NCBI RefSeq assembly: GCF_001629705.1
Contig: NZ_CP015378.1
Span: 3,100,001-3,164,000 of the forward strand
Reading direction: 5' to 3'
Length of the DNA stretch: 64,000 nt
Source: Fictibacillus phosphorivorans
GTDB taxonomy: Bacteria; Bacillota; Bacilli; Bacillales; Fictibacillaceae
Shown: positions 1-10,362 of the stretch, one piece after another
Position numbering within the stretch: the first letter of the stretch is position 1
How the letters are laid out: every line of letters begins with the position of its first letter
Notes under the pieces: model-generated
Seen by the model: the letters and a program-made list of their open reading frames with translations, nothing else
What the model was told of the DNA's origin: nothing
The model's database searches: none
Position numbers and translations under genes: made by a program

Positions 1-1
1 C

Positions 2-259
2 ATTGAACCGTATAATGTTTCTATCAAAAATTTTACGACATCTGAAAAACGGGAATGGGCCCACCATGTTATACAAGACTTAGAACAAAACATCAAGCCT
101 TCTCAATGTAAGATCTACATTCACGGCGGATGGGTATACCGAGAATTTTTACAGCCCGCCCTTGAAAGAGCTGGATTTCAATTCGAAGTTCCGCTTGAAG
201 GATACAGCATTGGTAATCAGCTAAAATGGTATGATGAACAGAATCAAGTCAAAAAATGA
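2..259 (+). CDS. DUF6884-like protein, C-terminal fragment
   Basis: Only the last 85 codons are in the window; the start lies to the left. The visible part contains 'YIHGGWVYREFL' followed by 'EGYSIGNQLKWY', which resembles the end of DUF6884/YaaA-like proteins of unknown role. It ends in a strong hairpin terminator shared with the convergent flippase gene. The family assignment is from memory of the pattern; no function is claimed. Confidence 0.55.
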   Translation: MEPYNVSIKNFTTSEKREWAHHVIQDLEQNIKPSQCKIYIHGGWVYREFLQPALERAGFQFEVPLEGYSIGNQLKWYDEQNQVKK

Positions 260-274
260 AGAATACCGCAGAAA

Positions 275-304
275 AAGAAGGCTACTTATTAGCCTTCTTT
301 TTTC
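275..304. terminator. Bidirectional rho-independent terminator
   Basis: A 9-bp perfect stem (275-283 with 291-299, 7-nt loop) is flanked by A-rich and T-rich runs. It sits between two convergent genes and can serve both. Confidence 0.85.
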
Positions 305-310
305 TTGAAC

Positions 311-1915
311 TTATTTTCTGCGTTTCAAAAAAGGAATGCGGTCACCTAATATGATATTTAATAATCCAGATCGGTGACTTAAGAACACATACACCGCTCC
401 CCCAGTGAGAATACCGATTGTTAATTTAATGATCGTATCAAGCCTTGTTTCTGTCTCTCCTAAAAGCGAAGATACGATCATAACCGTTACAGCCATCGCT
501 GCGCAAAATAACGTGATCAAGACAGTTCTTCTATACACCCATTTAAATGAGAAACCACTGTATTTTTTAATGATATACAGATTGAACAAAATTGAAAGGG
601 TATATCCGATGTCTGTTGCAATAACAGAGCCAGTCCCACCGAACACTAACAATAATGGTTTGTTTAGGATCAACTTTGCTAAAAAACCAGCTGATAGACT
701 GATAAATGCATAACGTTGCTGGTTCAATCCTTGTAGAATCGCTGCCGTAACGGTAAACATCGCAAACCATAGCGCGGTTGGCGCGTACCATTGTAGATAA
801 TAGCCACCTGTCTCCATCGATGATAATCCAAAAAGTGCACCATATGCAGGGTATGCAAGAACCGTTAGCCCGATCGCTGCTGGCGCTGTTAAAAACAACA
901 CCATCTGAAACGTCTGCGTGATCTGCTTATGAAGGATTTCATCATCGTTTTGGGTAAACGACTTCGTTATTACAGGTATTAAAGTTAGTGCAAGAGCAGT
1001 TGCTAATGAAACAGGAATCATAACAAGCTTATGCGCGATCTGTGTGATGATGGCGAATACAGACTCCGCTTCTTTTAGCGTATAATCCATTTGCTTAAGT
1101 GTGTTTACGATCGTAAACTGATCCACCATCTGATAGAGTGGAATCGCTAGGCCAACAGCTACAAACGGGATCGCGTACTTAATCGTTTCCTTATAAATAT
1201 CTTTTAACGAAATATCTGCAACAGGTTTACTTTCTTTATACATCTTGTCCAGATGCGGTTTTCTTTTGATCCAATACCAGATGAGAACGGCTAAGCCTGC
1301 GATTGCACCTAGAGTAGCTGCAAATGTAGAAAGCGCTACGGCTGTCGTAATCTCACCTTTCATTAAATTGATGACCACATAACTTCCAACAAGAATGAAC
1401 ACAATACGAACGATCTGTTCAACGACTTGCGACACAGCTGTTGGTCCCATAGATTGAAAGCCTTGGAAGTAACCTCGAATCAAACTCATGGAAGGTACTA
1501 CGATTAAAGCCGTACTTACCATTCGGATAACTAATGTAATATCTTCGATGCTGTTGCCTTGTCCGCCTTTTTCATCAATGATCTGATGAGCAAGTATTGG
1601 CGCCAACATATACAGTATGACAAAAGCTAGTGTTCCAGTCAGTGTCATGACAAGGAGACCCGATTTCAGTAATTTTCTTCCTGCTGCATAATCTCCTAAT
1701 GCATTATATTTAGAAACAAATTTAGAAACAGCAAGCGGAACTCCCATTGTGGAAATACTAAGTAGTATGGTATATGGAATATAAGCATAGCCGTATAGGG
1801 CCATACCTTGTTCTTCTACTAGATTGGTAAATGGAATGACAAAGATCAATCCGATAAATTTCGAGAAAAACGTCGCAGCGGATAAGATCAATGTTCCACG
1901 AAGTAATCGAGACAA
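311..1915 (-). CDS. ytgP: MurJ/SpoVB-family lipid II flippase (YtgP)
   Basis: A 534-aa polytopic membrane protein of the MOP/MVF superfamily, with a hydrophobic segment starting about residue 8 and many more through to the C-terminus. In B. subtilis the orthologue YtgP (MurJ) is a lipid II flippase acting in peptidoglycan synthesis. Length matches the family, and the ytfP gene lies divergently beside it as in B. subtilis. The start is a TTG at 1915 preceded by AGGAG at about 10 nt. SpoVB-type paralogues are the alternative, but the neighbourhood favours YtgP. Confidence 0.88.
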   Translation of the reverse strand: MSRLLRGTLILSAATFFSKFIGLIFVIPFTNLVEEQGMALYGYAYIPYTILLSISTMGVPLAVSKFVSKYNALGDYAAGRKLLKSGLLVMTLTGTLAFVILYMLAPILAHQIIDEKGGQGNSIEDITLVIRMVSTALIVVPSMSLIRGYFQGFQSMGPTAVSQVVEQIVRIVFILVGSYVVINLMKGEITTAVALSTFAATLGAIAGLAVLIWYWIKRKPHLDKMYKESKPVADISLKDIYKETIKYAIPFVAVGLAIPLYQMVDQFTIVNTLKQMDYTLKEAESVFAIITQIAHKLVMIPVSLATALALTLIPVITKSFTQNDDEILHKQITQTFQMVLFLTAPAAIGLTVLAYPAYGALFGLSSMETGGYYLQWYAPTALWFAMFTVTAAILQGLNQQRYAFISLSAGFLAKLILNKPLLLVFGGTGSVIATDIGYTLSILFNLYIIKKYSGFSFKWVYRRTVLITLFCAAMAVTVMIVSSLLGETETRLDTIIKLTIGILTGGAVYVFLSHRSGLLNIILGDRIPFLKRRK

Positions 1916-2099
1916 CTATTTTCAGCTCCTACTAATCATCCTAAAAAACATTATTGATATTGTATCACATTAAAAGCGGATGTAACCTACTTTAACTTTT
2001 TGCAAAAAAGTAAGGATTATGAAACTTATAGTCTTTTTGCTGAACCTATGCTATTGTATGAAATGATTTTTACTGAACGTATAAGAAAGTTGGGATTGT

Positions 2100-3362
2100 A
2101 TGACTTATGATTGTATAGTGATCGGTGGTGGACCCTCTGGCCTGATGGCGAGTGTTGGTGCCGCTACCAATGGTGCTCGCGTACTATTGATCGATAAAGG
2201 AGAAAAACTAGGTCGTAAACTTGCTATTTCAGGTGGCGGGCGTTGTAACGTCACAAACCGTCTGCCTGTCGAAGAAATTATTAAACACATTCCGGGTAAC
2301 GGCCGTTTTTTGTACAGTGCCTTTTCTGTTTTTAACAACGAAGACATCATTCAATTCTTTGAAGGACTAGGAATTCAATTAAAAGAAGAAGACCATGGAC
2401 GAATGTTCCCTGTTACTAATAAAGCGACTGATGTTGTGGCTGCTCTTCTGCAGAAAATAAAAGAGCTTGGTGTTACGATCCGAACGAACACTCCTGTAAA
2501 AACGATAAAGTATGGAGAAGAGGTTCATGAGATCATTCTGCATAGCGGAGAAGCCATTCAAACGAAGGCGATCGTAATTGCCGTAGGCGGCAAATCTGTT
2601 CCGCATACGGGATCAACTGGTGATGGTTATGCATGGGCAAAAAAGGCGGGGCACACGATTACAGAGCTCTATCCAACTGAGGTTCCCATCACTTCTAATG
2701 AACCGTTCATCAAACATAAAACGTTGCAGGGCATATCATTAAGAAATGTTGCACTCTCTGTATGGAATCCAAAAGGTAAATTGATCAAAGCCCATCAGAT
2801 GGACATGATTTTTACTCATTTTGGGGTATCCGGACCTGCCGCTTTAAGATGCAGTCAATATGTAGTGAAAGCATTGAAAAAATTCGAAGTACCATCGATC
2901 GAGATGAGAATTGATTCTTTTCCAGATGAAAATGAAGAATCGTTACTAAATTCTCTACAGAAGAGAATAGATGCTGAACCTAAAAAAGCACTTAAGAACG
3001 TCCTCAAAGGATTACTTCCAGAAAAGTTCCTTCATTTCTTAATCGAACGCGCAGAGATCGACGGTGAGTCGATTGCTGATCAAGTTTCCAAACAAGCGCT
3101 TCGTCAGCTTGTTGCACAAATGAAGAGTTTCTCTTTTTCAGTTAACGGTACATTATCGATCGAAAAAGCCTTCGTTACAGGCGGCGGTGTTTCTGTTAAA
3201 GAGATCGCTCCTCAAACGATGGCATCAAAAAAACAAGAAGGCTTATTCTTCTGTGGGGAAATCTTAGATCTACACGGATACACAGGTGGTTATAATATTA
3301 CCGTTGCTTTCGTAACAGGAAATATTGCTGGGACGAACGCAGCATATCACGCATTGAGCTAA
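2100..3362 (+). CDS. ytfP: HI0933-like flavoprotein oxidoreductase (YtfP)
   Basis: A 420-aa member of the BaiN/HI0933 family of FAD-dependent oxidoreductases. The N-terminal dinucleotide-binding motif is seen in 'VIGGGPSGL' (about residues 7-15), then '[13 protein letters not shown]' at about 39-51, which is diagnostic for the family. The C-terminus has '[12 protein letters not shown]', the usual FAD-contact end. The physiological substrate is not settled. The start is the ATG at 2100 with a weak GGG-containing site upstream. It is divergent from ytgP and ends in a strong hairpin. Confidence 0.88.
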   Translation: MTYDCIVIGGGPSGLMASVGAATNGARVLLIDKGEKLGRKLAISGGGRCNVTNRLPVEEIIKHIPGNGRFLYSAFSVFNNEDIIQFFEGLGIQLKEEDHGRMFPVTNKATDVVAALLQKIKELGVTIRTNTPVKTIKYGEEVHEIILHSGEAIQTKAIVIAVGGKSVPHTGSTGDGYAWAKKAGHTITELYPTEVPITSNEPFIKHKTLQGISLRNVALSVWNPKGKLIKAHQMDMIFTHFGVSGPAALRCSQYVVKALKKFEVPSIEMRIDSFPDENEESLLNSLQKRIDAEPKKALKNVLKGLLPEKFLHFLIERAEIDGESIADQVSKQALRQLVAQMKSFSFSVNGTLSIEKAFVTGGGVSVKEIAPQTMASKKQEGLFFCGEILDLHGYTGGYNITVAFVTGNIAGTNAAYHALS

Positions 3363-3373
3363 CCCTGTAAAAC

Positions 3374-3412
3374 AAGAAGAGTGGCAACTACTAAGTGGTT
3401 GCCACTCTTCTT
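3374..3412. terminator. Bidirectional terminator ytfP / cse60
   Basis: A 15-bp perfect stem (3374-3388 with 3398-3412) has a T-rich tail on the plus strand. Its right arm touches the stop codon of the convergent cse60 gene. Confidence 0.88.
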
Positions 3413-3615
3413 TATTTTGACGATCCGCTCTTTTTAAAGATAATCATCGCTGAAAAAGAAAACATCGTATCATCCTCTGAGTGCGCATTATCACATACAG
3501 CAATCTGATACTTAATATCGACAACATGTTCAGGAGGAATGATGCTCAGAAACTCATTTATAGCGATTTCTAAATCCTCTTCATGGTCTTCATCAAAGAT
3601 TCTCACTTGTATCAT
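3412..3615 (-). CDS. cse60: Sporulation protein Cse60
   Basis: A 67-aa protein starting 'MIQVRIFDEDHEEDLE' with a 'FSAMIIFKK' end, the pattern of Cse60, a small sigma-E-controlled sporulation protein of B. subtilis. Its neighbour ytfP is also its B. subtilis neighbour. An upstream in-frame ATG at 3624 abuts the AAAGGGG site directly, so the ATG at 3615, about 9 nt downstream of that site, is the better start. The molecular role is unknown. A sigma-E promoter could not be identified with confidence. Confidence 0.8.
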   Translation of the reverse strand: MIQVRIFDEDHEEDLEIAINEFLSIIPPEHVVDIKYQIAVCDNAHSEDDTMFSFSAMIIFKKSGSSK

Positions 3616-3703
3616 TAAAAGCATCCCCTTTCAGCCGCGAGTTCTGATATTCTTTCGGCCTTCGGAGATGCTTATCCTTTGTTAGGTTTTGACTAGTTTT
3701 GTC

Positions 3704-4339
3704 TTACAGATTTTCAAGAGCCGTTTGAATAGGAAGCTCTCCCTCAATCAATTCAAAGACTTTGCGGCTTACATTTTCATTTCCTAGACATGCCGCAAGT
3801 GTTCTTGCTACATCTGCTCGAGGAATAGATCCTCGCTCGTTCAACTTTTCTTTGGCCTCTATCATGCCCATTCCATCTTCGTCCGTCAGTGCACCTGGAC
3901 GTAGAATCGTATAATTTAAAGAACTGTTTATCAATTCTTGATCGGCTTTTCCTTTTGCTTCTAAATAATGCTGAAGTCCTTCTGGTCCCTTTTCAGGCGT
4001 GTCAGCACCAATCGAACTCACTAGAATGAATTGTTTCACATGATGTTTTTGTGCTAACTGAATGGACTTTACCGCACCTTCATAATCCACGGCGTCTGTT
4101 TTCTCTGGCCCAGTATGACCACCAGAACCTGCTGTAAAGATGACAGCTTCAATCCCTTCAAAAACATGTTCAAAATTCTGTTCCAAATCACCTAAAACAG
4201 CAGTAACATTCTCATGCTGAAAATGATCTTGCTGTTCTTTCTTTCGGACCATCGCTTTTACAGAGTGCTCTTGATCAGCTAGTATATTACAGGTCATCTT
4301 ACCAATATTACCGTTTGCTCCGATTACTAATACATTCAT
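3704..4339 (-). CDS. NAD(P)-binding atypical SDR, YhfK/NmrA-like
   Basis: A 211-aa protein with an N-terminal Rossmann motif 'VIGANGNIG' (residues 4-12), 'VSSIGADTPEKG' in the middle and 'YTILRPGALTDEDG' near residue 145, as in NAD(P)H-binding atypical short-chain dehydrogenases close to B. subtilis YhfK. Such proteins bind NAD(P) and many lack a clear substrate. It starts at an ATG with AAGGAG 10 nt upstream and appears monocistronic. Function beyond cofactor binding is not inferable. Confidence 0.78.
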   Translation of the reverse strand: MNVLVIGANGNIGKMTCNILADQEHSVKAMVRKKEQQDHFQHENVTAVLGDLEQNFEHVFEGIEAVIFTAGSGGHTGPEKTDAVDYEGAVKSIQLAQKHHVKQFILVSSIGADTPEKGPEGLQHYLEAKGKADQELINSSLNYTILRPGALTDEDGMGMIEAKEKLNERGSIPRADVARTLAACLGNENVSRKVFELIEGELPIQTALENL

Positions 4340-4458
4340 TTCATATCCACTCCTTCTATAGTCTACTTAAGTAGTGTTTCACGAAATGAAGGTTATAAAA
4401 CATTTTGTTGTGTAAACGTATCTTTTGCAAGACCTACAAATTGAATTGAATTATTATA

Positions 4459-4500
4459 AGAAGCCTGAAACACTGTATATTCACAGTGTTTCAGGCTTCT
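4459..4500 (-). terminator. Terminator after the EAL/GGDEF gene
   Basis: An 18-bp perfect stem (4459-4476 with 4483-4500, 6-nt loop) lies just beyond the stop at 4502. On the minus strand it is followed by an AT-rich tail with only short T runs. Confidence 0.75.
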
Positions 4501-4501
4501 C

Positions 4502-6421
4502 TTAGGTCATTACCACATTCTTATGTAACTGTCTTTGGAGTTCATCAGCATGAAGCGGTTTGTAAAGGTGATAGCCTTGACCGTATATACATCCTTGTTC
4601 TACTAAGAAATTGATCTGCTCACCAGTTTCAATCCCTTCTGCAATGACATAAAAATCGAGATTATGTCCCATATCAATGATTGTTTTTACAATCGCTCCA
4701 GCTTTTGAATCTGTCAAAATATCATCGATGAACATCTTATCGATTTTTAAAGTGTCAACAGGTAAGTGTCTTAGATACGTCAAAGAGGAATAACCTGTAC
4801 CAAAGTCATCAACCGATATGCGAATTCCTTTTGCTCTTAAAGCATTCAATATAGGAAGAGCTTCCTCCATGTTTTGCATCGTCGTACTTTCTGTGATCTC
4901 CAACTCTAGTGAAGTAGGCGGAAACTCAGTCTCGGATAGAATACTCTCTACTCTTTCGATAAAAGATTCTTCTAATAGCTGTCTTACCGATATATTTACC
5001 GAGATCAAAAGGTCGCTAAAGCCCTGTTCATGCCAACTTAATCCTTGCAAACACGCTTCTCTTAACACCCATTCGCCTATAGGAAGTATCATTCCCGTTT
5101 CTTCAGCGATCGGAATAAATTCAGCAGGAGAAATCATCCCTTCATCTTCCTTATTCCATCGCAATAGCGCTTCAACACCTAGAATCTTCTTATTACCGAT
5201 ATGAACCAAAGGCTGGTAGACCAGAAAGAATTCATTGTTCGTTAAAGCTCTTCTTAAACCATGCTCTAGAGTTAACCTTCTCTCCATCTTGCCATCACGT
5301 TGTTCTGTAAAGAATTGATACGTGTTTCGTCCCTTTTCTTTTGCAAGGTACAGAGCGGAGTCTGCTCGTTTCAAGAGCGTTTCGCTGTCTGAACCATTCT
5401 CGGGATAAATACTAATACCAATACTTGGTGTAGTAAATACTTCTTGTCCACTCAATTTAAACGGTTTTGTAAAAGCTTGTATGATCTGCTCTGCTTTCTG
5501 TTTGATCTCACTGATTTCTTTAAAGGTTAATAAAATCAGAAATTCATCCCCGCTCCTGCGAAAAACTGTTCCGTAAAACCCTACTGTAACCTTCAAGAGT
5601 TCCGCTACCTTCTGCAGCAGCAGGTCCCCAAAGCTATGACCTAGCGTATCATTTAGTACGTTGAACCGATCGAGGTCTACATACATGAGAGCAAGATTTT
5701 GATCTTGAAGATCTGCTTCTTTTAGTTGTTTTTCTATCGTCTGCATAAAGCCATTTCGATTTGGCAGGCCTGTTAATTCATCATAATAAGCCATATGCTC
5801 AATCGTGATCTCCGCTCTTTTCCTTTCTGTTATATCAATAAGAATAGAGTTGAAGTCTATGAGTTCGTTATTGGCATCTAAAAAAGGAATTCCTCGGTCT
5901 TGTATCCAGCGTATTTCGCCGTTCGGCTTCATGATTCGATACTCGCTAGTCGTGATCTGTCCGTTCTGTATCGCAATACCTCTTTTTATGATGATCTCGT
6001 CATCGTCAGGGTGAATGACCTTTTTCCATAATTCTGAGTCATCGTAAAAAGCTTGCAAAGGATAACCATATAATTTCTCTATCCCCGATGTAATCAAAAG
6101 TTTATTCGTCTTTAAGTTGTGTGACCAAATTGCAACATCAATACTATCAAAGATATTTTGTAGTTTAATTCGGTTTGCTTCTAATTCAGCATACGTTTCT
6201 TTATGATTTAAGATCTCCTGTTCTAAGTTAATCGCATAACTATCTTTTACGATCAGCATCTTGTAAATCAAAATGGCGAAAAGAACGACAATTCCTAGAT
6301 CTATTCCATACATGAAATAATCCTGATTGTACATTAACCCAATTGTGCTTACAGTATGTAACGTGAACAAAACGGCTAAAATATAGGTCCATTTTTTTGT
6401 TTTTGCATGTTTTAATGGCAT
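4502..6421 (-). CDS. Membrane PAS-GGDEF-EAL c-di-GMP signalling protein
   Basis: A 639-aa protein with two N-terminal membrane segments (about residues 12-55), a PAS/PAC region (about 85-205), a GGDEF domain with the active-site variant 'RSGDEF', and a C-terminal EAL domain. The EAL domain keeps 'EALLRW', 'SVNIS', 'ELEITES', 'VDDFGTGYSS', 'LKIDKMF', 'IAEGIET' and 'GQGYHLYKPL', so c-di-GMP phosphodiesterase activity is likely. SGDEF is compatible with cyclase activity, but no RxxD inhibitory site is visible where expected. An in-frame TTG at 6466 is possible, but the ATG at 6421 has GGAGG about 8 nt upstream and is preferred. Confidence 0.88.
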   Translation of the reverse strand: MPLKHAKTKKWTYILAVLFTLHTVSTIGLMYNQDYFMYGIDLGIVVLFAILIYKMLIVKDSYAINLEQEILNHKETYAELEANRIKLQNIFDSIDVAIWSHNLKTNKLLITSGIEKLYGYPLQAFYDDSELWKKVIHPDDDEIIIKRGIAIQNGQITTSEYRIMKPNGEIRWIQDRGIPFLDANNELIDFNSILIDITERKRAEITIEHMAYYDELTGLPNRNGFMQTIEKQLKEADLQDQNLALMYVDLDRFNVLNDTLGHSFGDLLLQKVAELLKVTVGFYGTVFRRSGDEFLILLTFKEISEIKQKAEQIIQAFTKPFKLSGQEVFTTPSIGISIYPENGSDSETLLKRADSALYLAKEKGRNTYQFFTEQRDGKMERRLTLEHGLRRALTNNEFFLVYQPLVHIGNKKILGVEALLRWNKEDEGMISPAEFIPIAEETGMILPIGEWVLREACLQGLSWHEQGFSDLLISVNISVRQLLEESFIERVESILSETEFPPTSLELEITESTTMQNMEEALPILNALRAKGIRISVDDFGTGYSSLTYLRHLPVDTLKIDKMFIDDILTDSKAGAIVKTIIDMGHNLDFYVIAEGIETGEQINFLVEQGCIYGQGYHLYKPLHADELQRQLHKNVVMT

Positions 6422-6512
6422 TTTGTAAGCCTCCAAGGCTAATAAGTATACCCTTTCTATCGGCAATTTTTTGGAAATTTAAACATTCTTTAATAAAGTA
6501 AGCCTACATATG

Positions 6513-6554
6513 AAAAAAACTCTCCGCTCAAGTCTTGAGCAGAGAGTTTTTTTT
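6513..6554 (-). terminator. Terminator after the rhodanese gene
   Basis: A hairpin (6513-6532 with 6535-6554, one internal mismatch) is flanked by A and T runs. It overlaps the stop codon of the rhodanese gene. Confidence 0.75.
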
Positions 6555-6852
6555 AGTCTTTATTAAATTCCAACATACCGCCAGTCATATTCTTGACCTT
6601 ATATCCATGATCTTGCAAGAAATAAGCTACATTCTCACTGCGTCTTCCCGAACGGCAGATAATGATATGTTCTTCGTCTTGATTGATTTCATCTAAACGC
6701 ATAGGAATCTCGCCCATTTTGATATGCGCTGCTTCTGGAATTTTCCCTTCAGCTACTTCTTCATCTTCACGTACGTCAATCAGAGAAATCTTTTTCCCCT
6801 CTTGAAGTAATCGTTTTACTTCTGTTGGTGATATTTCTTTTAATTCTTCCAC
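6553..6852 (-). CDS. Single-domain rhodanese-like sulfurtransferase
   Basis: A 99-aa protein consisting of one rhodanese domain, with 'LIDVREDEEVAEGKIPEAAHI' near the N-terminus and the active-site loop 'ICRSGRRS' with the persulfide-carrying cysteine. Such proteins shuttle sulfane sulfur in the cytoplasm. It begins at a GTG with AAAGGAGG nine nt upstream, lies 15 nt after leuS, and probably shares its transcript. It resembles B. subtilis YtwF, but that identity is not certain. No accessory domain is present. Confidence 0.85.
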   Translation of the reverse strand: MEELKEISPTEVKRLLQEGKKISLIDVREDEEVAEGKIPEAAHIKMGEIPMRLDEINQDEEHIIICRSGRRSENVAYFLQDHGYKVKNMTGGMLEFNKD

Positions 6853-6867
6853 GTGATTGTACCTCCT

Positions 6868-9288
6868 TTAATTCGCAACGATATTCACAAGCTTACCTGG
6901 AACTGTAATGACTTTGCGAATCGTCTTTCCTTCAATGCTTTGTTGAACAGATTCGTCTTTTAGTGCAGCCTCTTCCATATCTGAACCACTGATGTTTGCA
7001 GCAATCGTCATTTTCGCTTTTAATTTACCATTAACTTGAACAACGATTTCAACTTCATTTTCTACTAGTTGAGCTTCATCCCAAACCGGCCAAGACGCAT
7101 ATGCGATGCTGCCTTCTCCACCTAGCATTTCCCAAAGCTCTTCACAAATATGCGGAGCAATCGGGGAAAGCATCTTAACGAACCCTTCCATCATATCTTT
7201 AGGAAGCACTTCCTGCTTATTAGCTTCATTTACAAACACCATTAATTGTGAAATGGCTGTATTAAAACGAAGCCCTTCATAATCTTCCGTTACTTTTTTA
7301 ACCGTCATATGATAAAGGCGATTGAAAGCATCTGTTCCCTTCGTATCCTGGATTGAAGGATTTATCTTCTCTCCATCTTCAGCAAGAAGTAATCTCCAAA
7401 CACGATCTAGGAATCTGCGAGCTCCATCTAAACCAGTTGTGCTCCATGCGATAGAAGCATCAAGTGGTCCCATGAACATCTCATACAAACGTAGCGTATC
7501 TGCGCCATGACTCGAAACGATCTCATCAGGATTAACTACGTTCCCTTTAGATTTACTCATCTTTTCATTATTTTCTCCAAGAATCATACCTTGGTTGAAA
7601 AGTTTTTGGAAAGGCTCTTTTGTCGGAACGATACCAAGATCGTACATAACCTTGTGCCAGAAACGAGCATAAAGTAGGTGCAACACAGCGTGTTCTGCTC
7701 CACCAATATAAATATCAACTGGTAGCCAATGTTTCAGCTTCTCAGGAGACGCCAATTGTTCTTCGTTTTTTGGATCGATATAACGAAGGTAATACCAGCA
7801 GCTTCCTGCCCATTGCGGCATCGTATTCGTTTCACGACGTCCTTTTTTTCCTGTTTCAGGATCTACAACGTTTACCCACTCTTCAACGTTAGCAAGTGGA
7901 GATTCTCCTGTTCCAGAAGGTTTGATCTCTTTAACGACTGGTAAAAGAAGAGGTAGTTGATCTTCTGACACTGTCGACATCGTGCCATCTTCCCAGTGGA
8001 TGACCGGGATTGGTTCGCCCCAATAACGCTGACGCGAGAACAACCAGTCACGTAGACGGTACGTAATCTTCTTCTCACCTTTTCCGTTCCCTGAAAGCCA
8101 TTCGTTCATTGTTGCAATCGCTTGTTCTTTTTGCATGCCATTCAAGAAATCTGAATTAACATGTTCGCCATCACCCGTGTAAGCTTCTTCTGCTACATTT
8201 CCTCCAGCTACAACTTCAGCGATTGGAAGTTCAAACTTAACTGCGAATTCGTGATCACGTTCATCGTGCGCAGGAACTGCCATGATCGCACCTGTTCCAT
8301 AGCTTGCTAGTACATAGTCTGCAATCCAGATCGGAAGTTTTGCACCTGTTACAGGATGAATCGCATATGCCCCTGTAAACACCCCAGACTTTTCTTTTGC
8401 AAGTTCTGTACGTTCAAGATCAGACTTTGTTTCTACTTGTCTTTGATAAGCCGTTACTGCCTCTTTTTGATCTTCTGTTAGAATATCGTTCACGAGTTTA
8501 TTTTCAGGAGCTAGCACTAAGTATGTCGCACCGAAAAGTGTATCTGGTCGTGTAGTAAACACTGTGATCTTAGAAGAATGTCCATCCACATCAAAGTGGA
8601 CTTCAGCTCCCTCTGATCGGCCGATCCAGTTTCGTTGCATGTCTTTCAAGCTTTCAGGCCAATCTAGTTCATCTAGATCTTCTAACAATCTGTCAGCGTA
8701 TGCAGTAATCTTAAGCATCCATTGTCTCATAGGTTTACGAACAACAGGATGACCTCCGCGTTCACTTTTTCCATCAATGACTTCTTCGTTCGCAAGTACT
8801 GTTCCTAGCGCTTCACACCAGTTCACAGGCACTTCATCGACATAAGCAAGTCCTTTATTATAAAGCTGGATAAAAATCCATTGTGTCCATTTGTAATAAG
8901 AAGGATCTGTTGTGTTTACTTCACGATCCCAGTCATAGGAGAAACCAAGCTCTTTAATCTGTCTGCGGAACGTGTTGATGTTTGTTTCTGTAAATTCCGC
9001 TGGATCGTTTCCTGTATCAAGCGCATATTGTTCCGCAGGAAGTCCGAATGCATCCCATCCCATCGGATGTAGTACATTGTATCCTTGCATACGCTTCATT
9101 CTAGATAGAATATCTGTTGCCGTGTATCCTTCTGGGTGACCTACATGAAGGCCTGCTCCAGATGGGTATGGAAACATATCTAGCGCATAAAATTTCTTTT
9201 TATCATATTCTTCTTTTGTTTGGAACGTTTTGTTCTCATCCCAAAACTGCTGCCACTTTTTCTCGATTGTTTTGTGGTTATAATACAT
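6868..9288 (-). CDS. leuS: Leucyl-tRNA synthetase
   Basis: An 806-aa class I aminoacyl-tRNA synthetase, full length for bacterial LeuRS. The HIGH signature appears as 'HVGH' (residues 48-51) after 'FPYPSGAGL', and the KMSKS loop as 'EKMSKSKGN' in the C-terminal half. The connective editing domain contains '[14 protein letters not shown]' and 'AVPAHDERD'. It charges tRNA-Leu in the cytoplasm. The ATG has AAGGAGG upstream. The leader carries a T-box with a CUC leucine specifier, so expression should rise when tRNA-Leu is uncharged. Confidence 0.98.
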   Translation of the reverse strand: MYYNHKTIEKKWQQFWDENKTFQTKEEYDKKKFYALDMFPYPSGAGLHVGHPEGYTATDILSRMKRMQGYNVLHPMGWDAFGLPAEQYALDTGNDPAEFTETNINTFRRQIKELGFSYDWDREVNTTDPSYYKWTQWIFIQLYNKGLAYVDEVPVNWCEALGTVLANEEVIDGKSERGGHPVVRKPMRQWMLKITAYADRLLEDLDELDWPESLKDMQRNWIGRSEGAEVHFDVDGHSSKITVFTTRPDTLFGATYLVLAPENKLVNDILTEDQKEAVTAYQRQVETKSDLERTELAKEKSGVFTGAYAIHPVTGAKLPIWIADYVLASYGTGAIMAVPAHDERDHEFAVKFELPIAEVVAGGNVAEEAYTGDGEHVNSDFLNGMQKEQAIATMNEWLSGNGKGEKKITYRLRDWLFSRQRYWGEPIPVIHWEDGTMSTVSEDQLPLLLPVVKEIKPSGTGESPLANVEEWVNVVDPETGKKGRRETNTMPQWAGSCWYYLRYIDPKNEEQLASPEKLKHWLPVDIYIGGAEHAVLHLLYARFWHKVMYDLGIVPTKEPFQKLFNQGMILGENNEKMSKSKGNVVNPDEIVSSHGADTLRLYEMFMGPLDASIAWSTTGLDGARRFLDRVWRLLLAEDGEKINPSIQDTKGTDAFNRLYHMTVKKVTEDYEGLRFNTAISQLMVFVNEANKQEVLPKDMMEGFVKMLSPIAPHICEELWEMLGGEGSIAYASWPVWDEAQLVENEVEIVVQVNGKLKAKMTIAANISGSDMEEAALKDESVQQSIEGKTIRKVITVPGKLVNIVAN

Positions 9289-9323
9289 AACCGATCCTCC
9301 TTAGAAAACTGTACTTTAAAAAC

Positions 9324-9560
9324 AAAAAAACCTCCCGCCCCTAATAAACATTAGGGACGAAAGGTTATTAACAATTTAAACCTGCCGCGGTACCACCCTG
9401 ATTAATGCAAAGATCGCATTCACTCGGAAACAAACCTTAACGCGGCGAACGGCAAGCATTACTGGATTCACACTTGCAACTAAAGGGTGAGTTCAAAAAA
9501 GTCTGGGTTGACTTGCACCAGCCGTCAACTCTCTATCATTTCCATTCTTCTTTTACTATT
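9324..9560 (-). promoter_or_regulatory. T-box leader, leucine (CUC) specifier
   Basis: On the minus strand the conserved T-box core GGTGGTACCGCGG lies within 9382-9398, followed by a GC-rich terminator hairpin (9332-9365) and a T run. Upstream, GAA-CTC-ACC carries the specifier codon CTC (9489-9491), which is a leucine codon and matches the leuS gene it precedes. Uncharged tRNA-Leu should pair here and stabilise the antiterminator. Confidence 0.95.
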
Positions 9561-9697
9561 CCCTATCATCGTTATTAGAAATTTAGATGCTAATTTGTAT
9601 TTTATGAATAACTTCCTAAATTGTCAAGGTTGTTTAGAAGTATAATAGCCTATTTTTACCACTTTTAATCACGGACTATTTCGCTGTAAGCGGTATC

Positions 9698-9726
9698 TTG
9701 ACAAACGCTTTTGAGCTGTTTAATGT
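9698..9726 (+). promoter_or_regulatory. Sigma-A promoter of bioY
   Basis: TTGACA at 9698-9703 and TAATGT at 9721-9726 are separated by 17 nt. The expected transcription start falls in the left half of the BirA operator. Confidence 0.8.
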
Positions 9727-9727
9727 A

Positions 9728-9758
9728 ATGTTAACCGTTAATATTTTTTCGTTAACAT
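9728..9758 (+). promoter_or_regulatory. BirA (biotin repressor) operator
   Basis: A perfect inverted repeat, ATGTTAAC (9728-9735) and GTTAACAT (9751-9758) with a 15-nt spacer, matches the known Bacillus BirA operator pattern. It sits on the transcription start of bioY, so biotin-loaded BirA should repress the gene. Confidence 0.9.
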
Positions 9759-9775
9759 AAAAAGGGGTGCAAAAC

Positions 9776-10345
9776 ATGCATGAAACGAACCAAAAACTAA
9801 AGATGTCGCTCTACGCAGCACTTATGGCAGGTATTACAGCGATTCTAGCGCAGCTGACGATTCCTCTACCGTTAGTTCCTATTACGGGGCAAACATTAGC
9901 GATCGGGCTTTGCGCAACCATTCTAGGTCGAAGATACGGCACGTTAGCTGTTATGATCTACGTCGCTATGGGAGCGATCGGGCTACCTGTTTTTTCTGAG
10001 GCGAAAGGTGGATTTATGGTACTGATCGGTCCAACAGGAGGTTATATTGTCGGGTTTATCATCGCGGCTTATGTAACTGGTCTTATTTTAGAAAAGACAA
10101 GTTTTACCCTACTGCCTGCTGTTGTTGCAAACATTGCGGGTATGGTAATCACACTTGTGTTCGGTGCCGTTCAATTAAAGTTCATCGCAAGTCTTAGCTG
10201 GGAACAAGCTATGAGTGGTGGTGTTATTCCTTTTTTACTTGTAGGAGTAATTAAAGCCATTTTAGCCGCAATCCTTGGCGTTACGATCAGAAGAAGATTA
10301 ATGTCGGCAAAACTACTTCCAAAAGAAGAGACAAGAGCCGCTTAA
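9776..10345 (+). CDS. bioY: Biotin transporter BioY
   Basis: A 189-aa integral membrane protein with about six hydrophobic segments and the BioY features 'LTIPLPLVPITGQTLA' and 'GGFMVLIGPTGGYIVGF'. BioY is the substrate-specific S component of ECF-type biotin import. The ATG at 9776 is preferred over the in-frame GTG at 9767 because AAGGGG lies 8 nt upstream of it. The BirA operator in front fixes biotin as the substrate. No ATPase is adjacent, so it probably uses the shared EcfAAT module encoded elsewhere. Confidence 0.95.
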   Translation: MHETNQKLKMSLYAALMAGITAILAQLTIPLPLVPITGQTLAIGLCATILGRRYGTLAVMIYVAMGAIGLPVFSEAKGGFMVLIGPTGGYIVGFIIAAYVTGLILEKTSFTLLPAVVANIAGMVITLVFGAVQLKFIASLSWEQAMSGGVIPFLLVGVIKAILAAILGVTIRRRLMSAKLLPKEETRAA

Positions 10346-10362
10346 TTCATCAAAATATAAAC

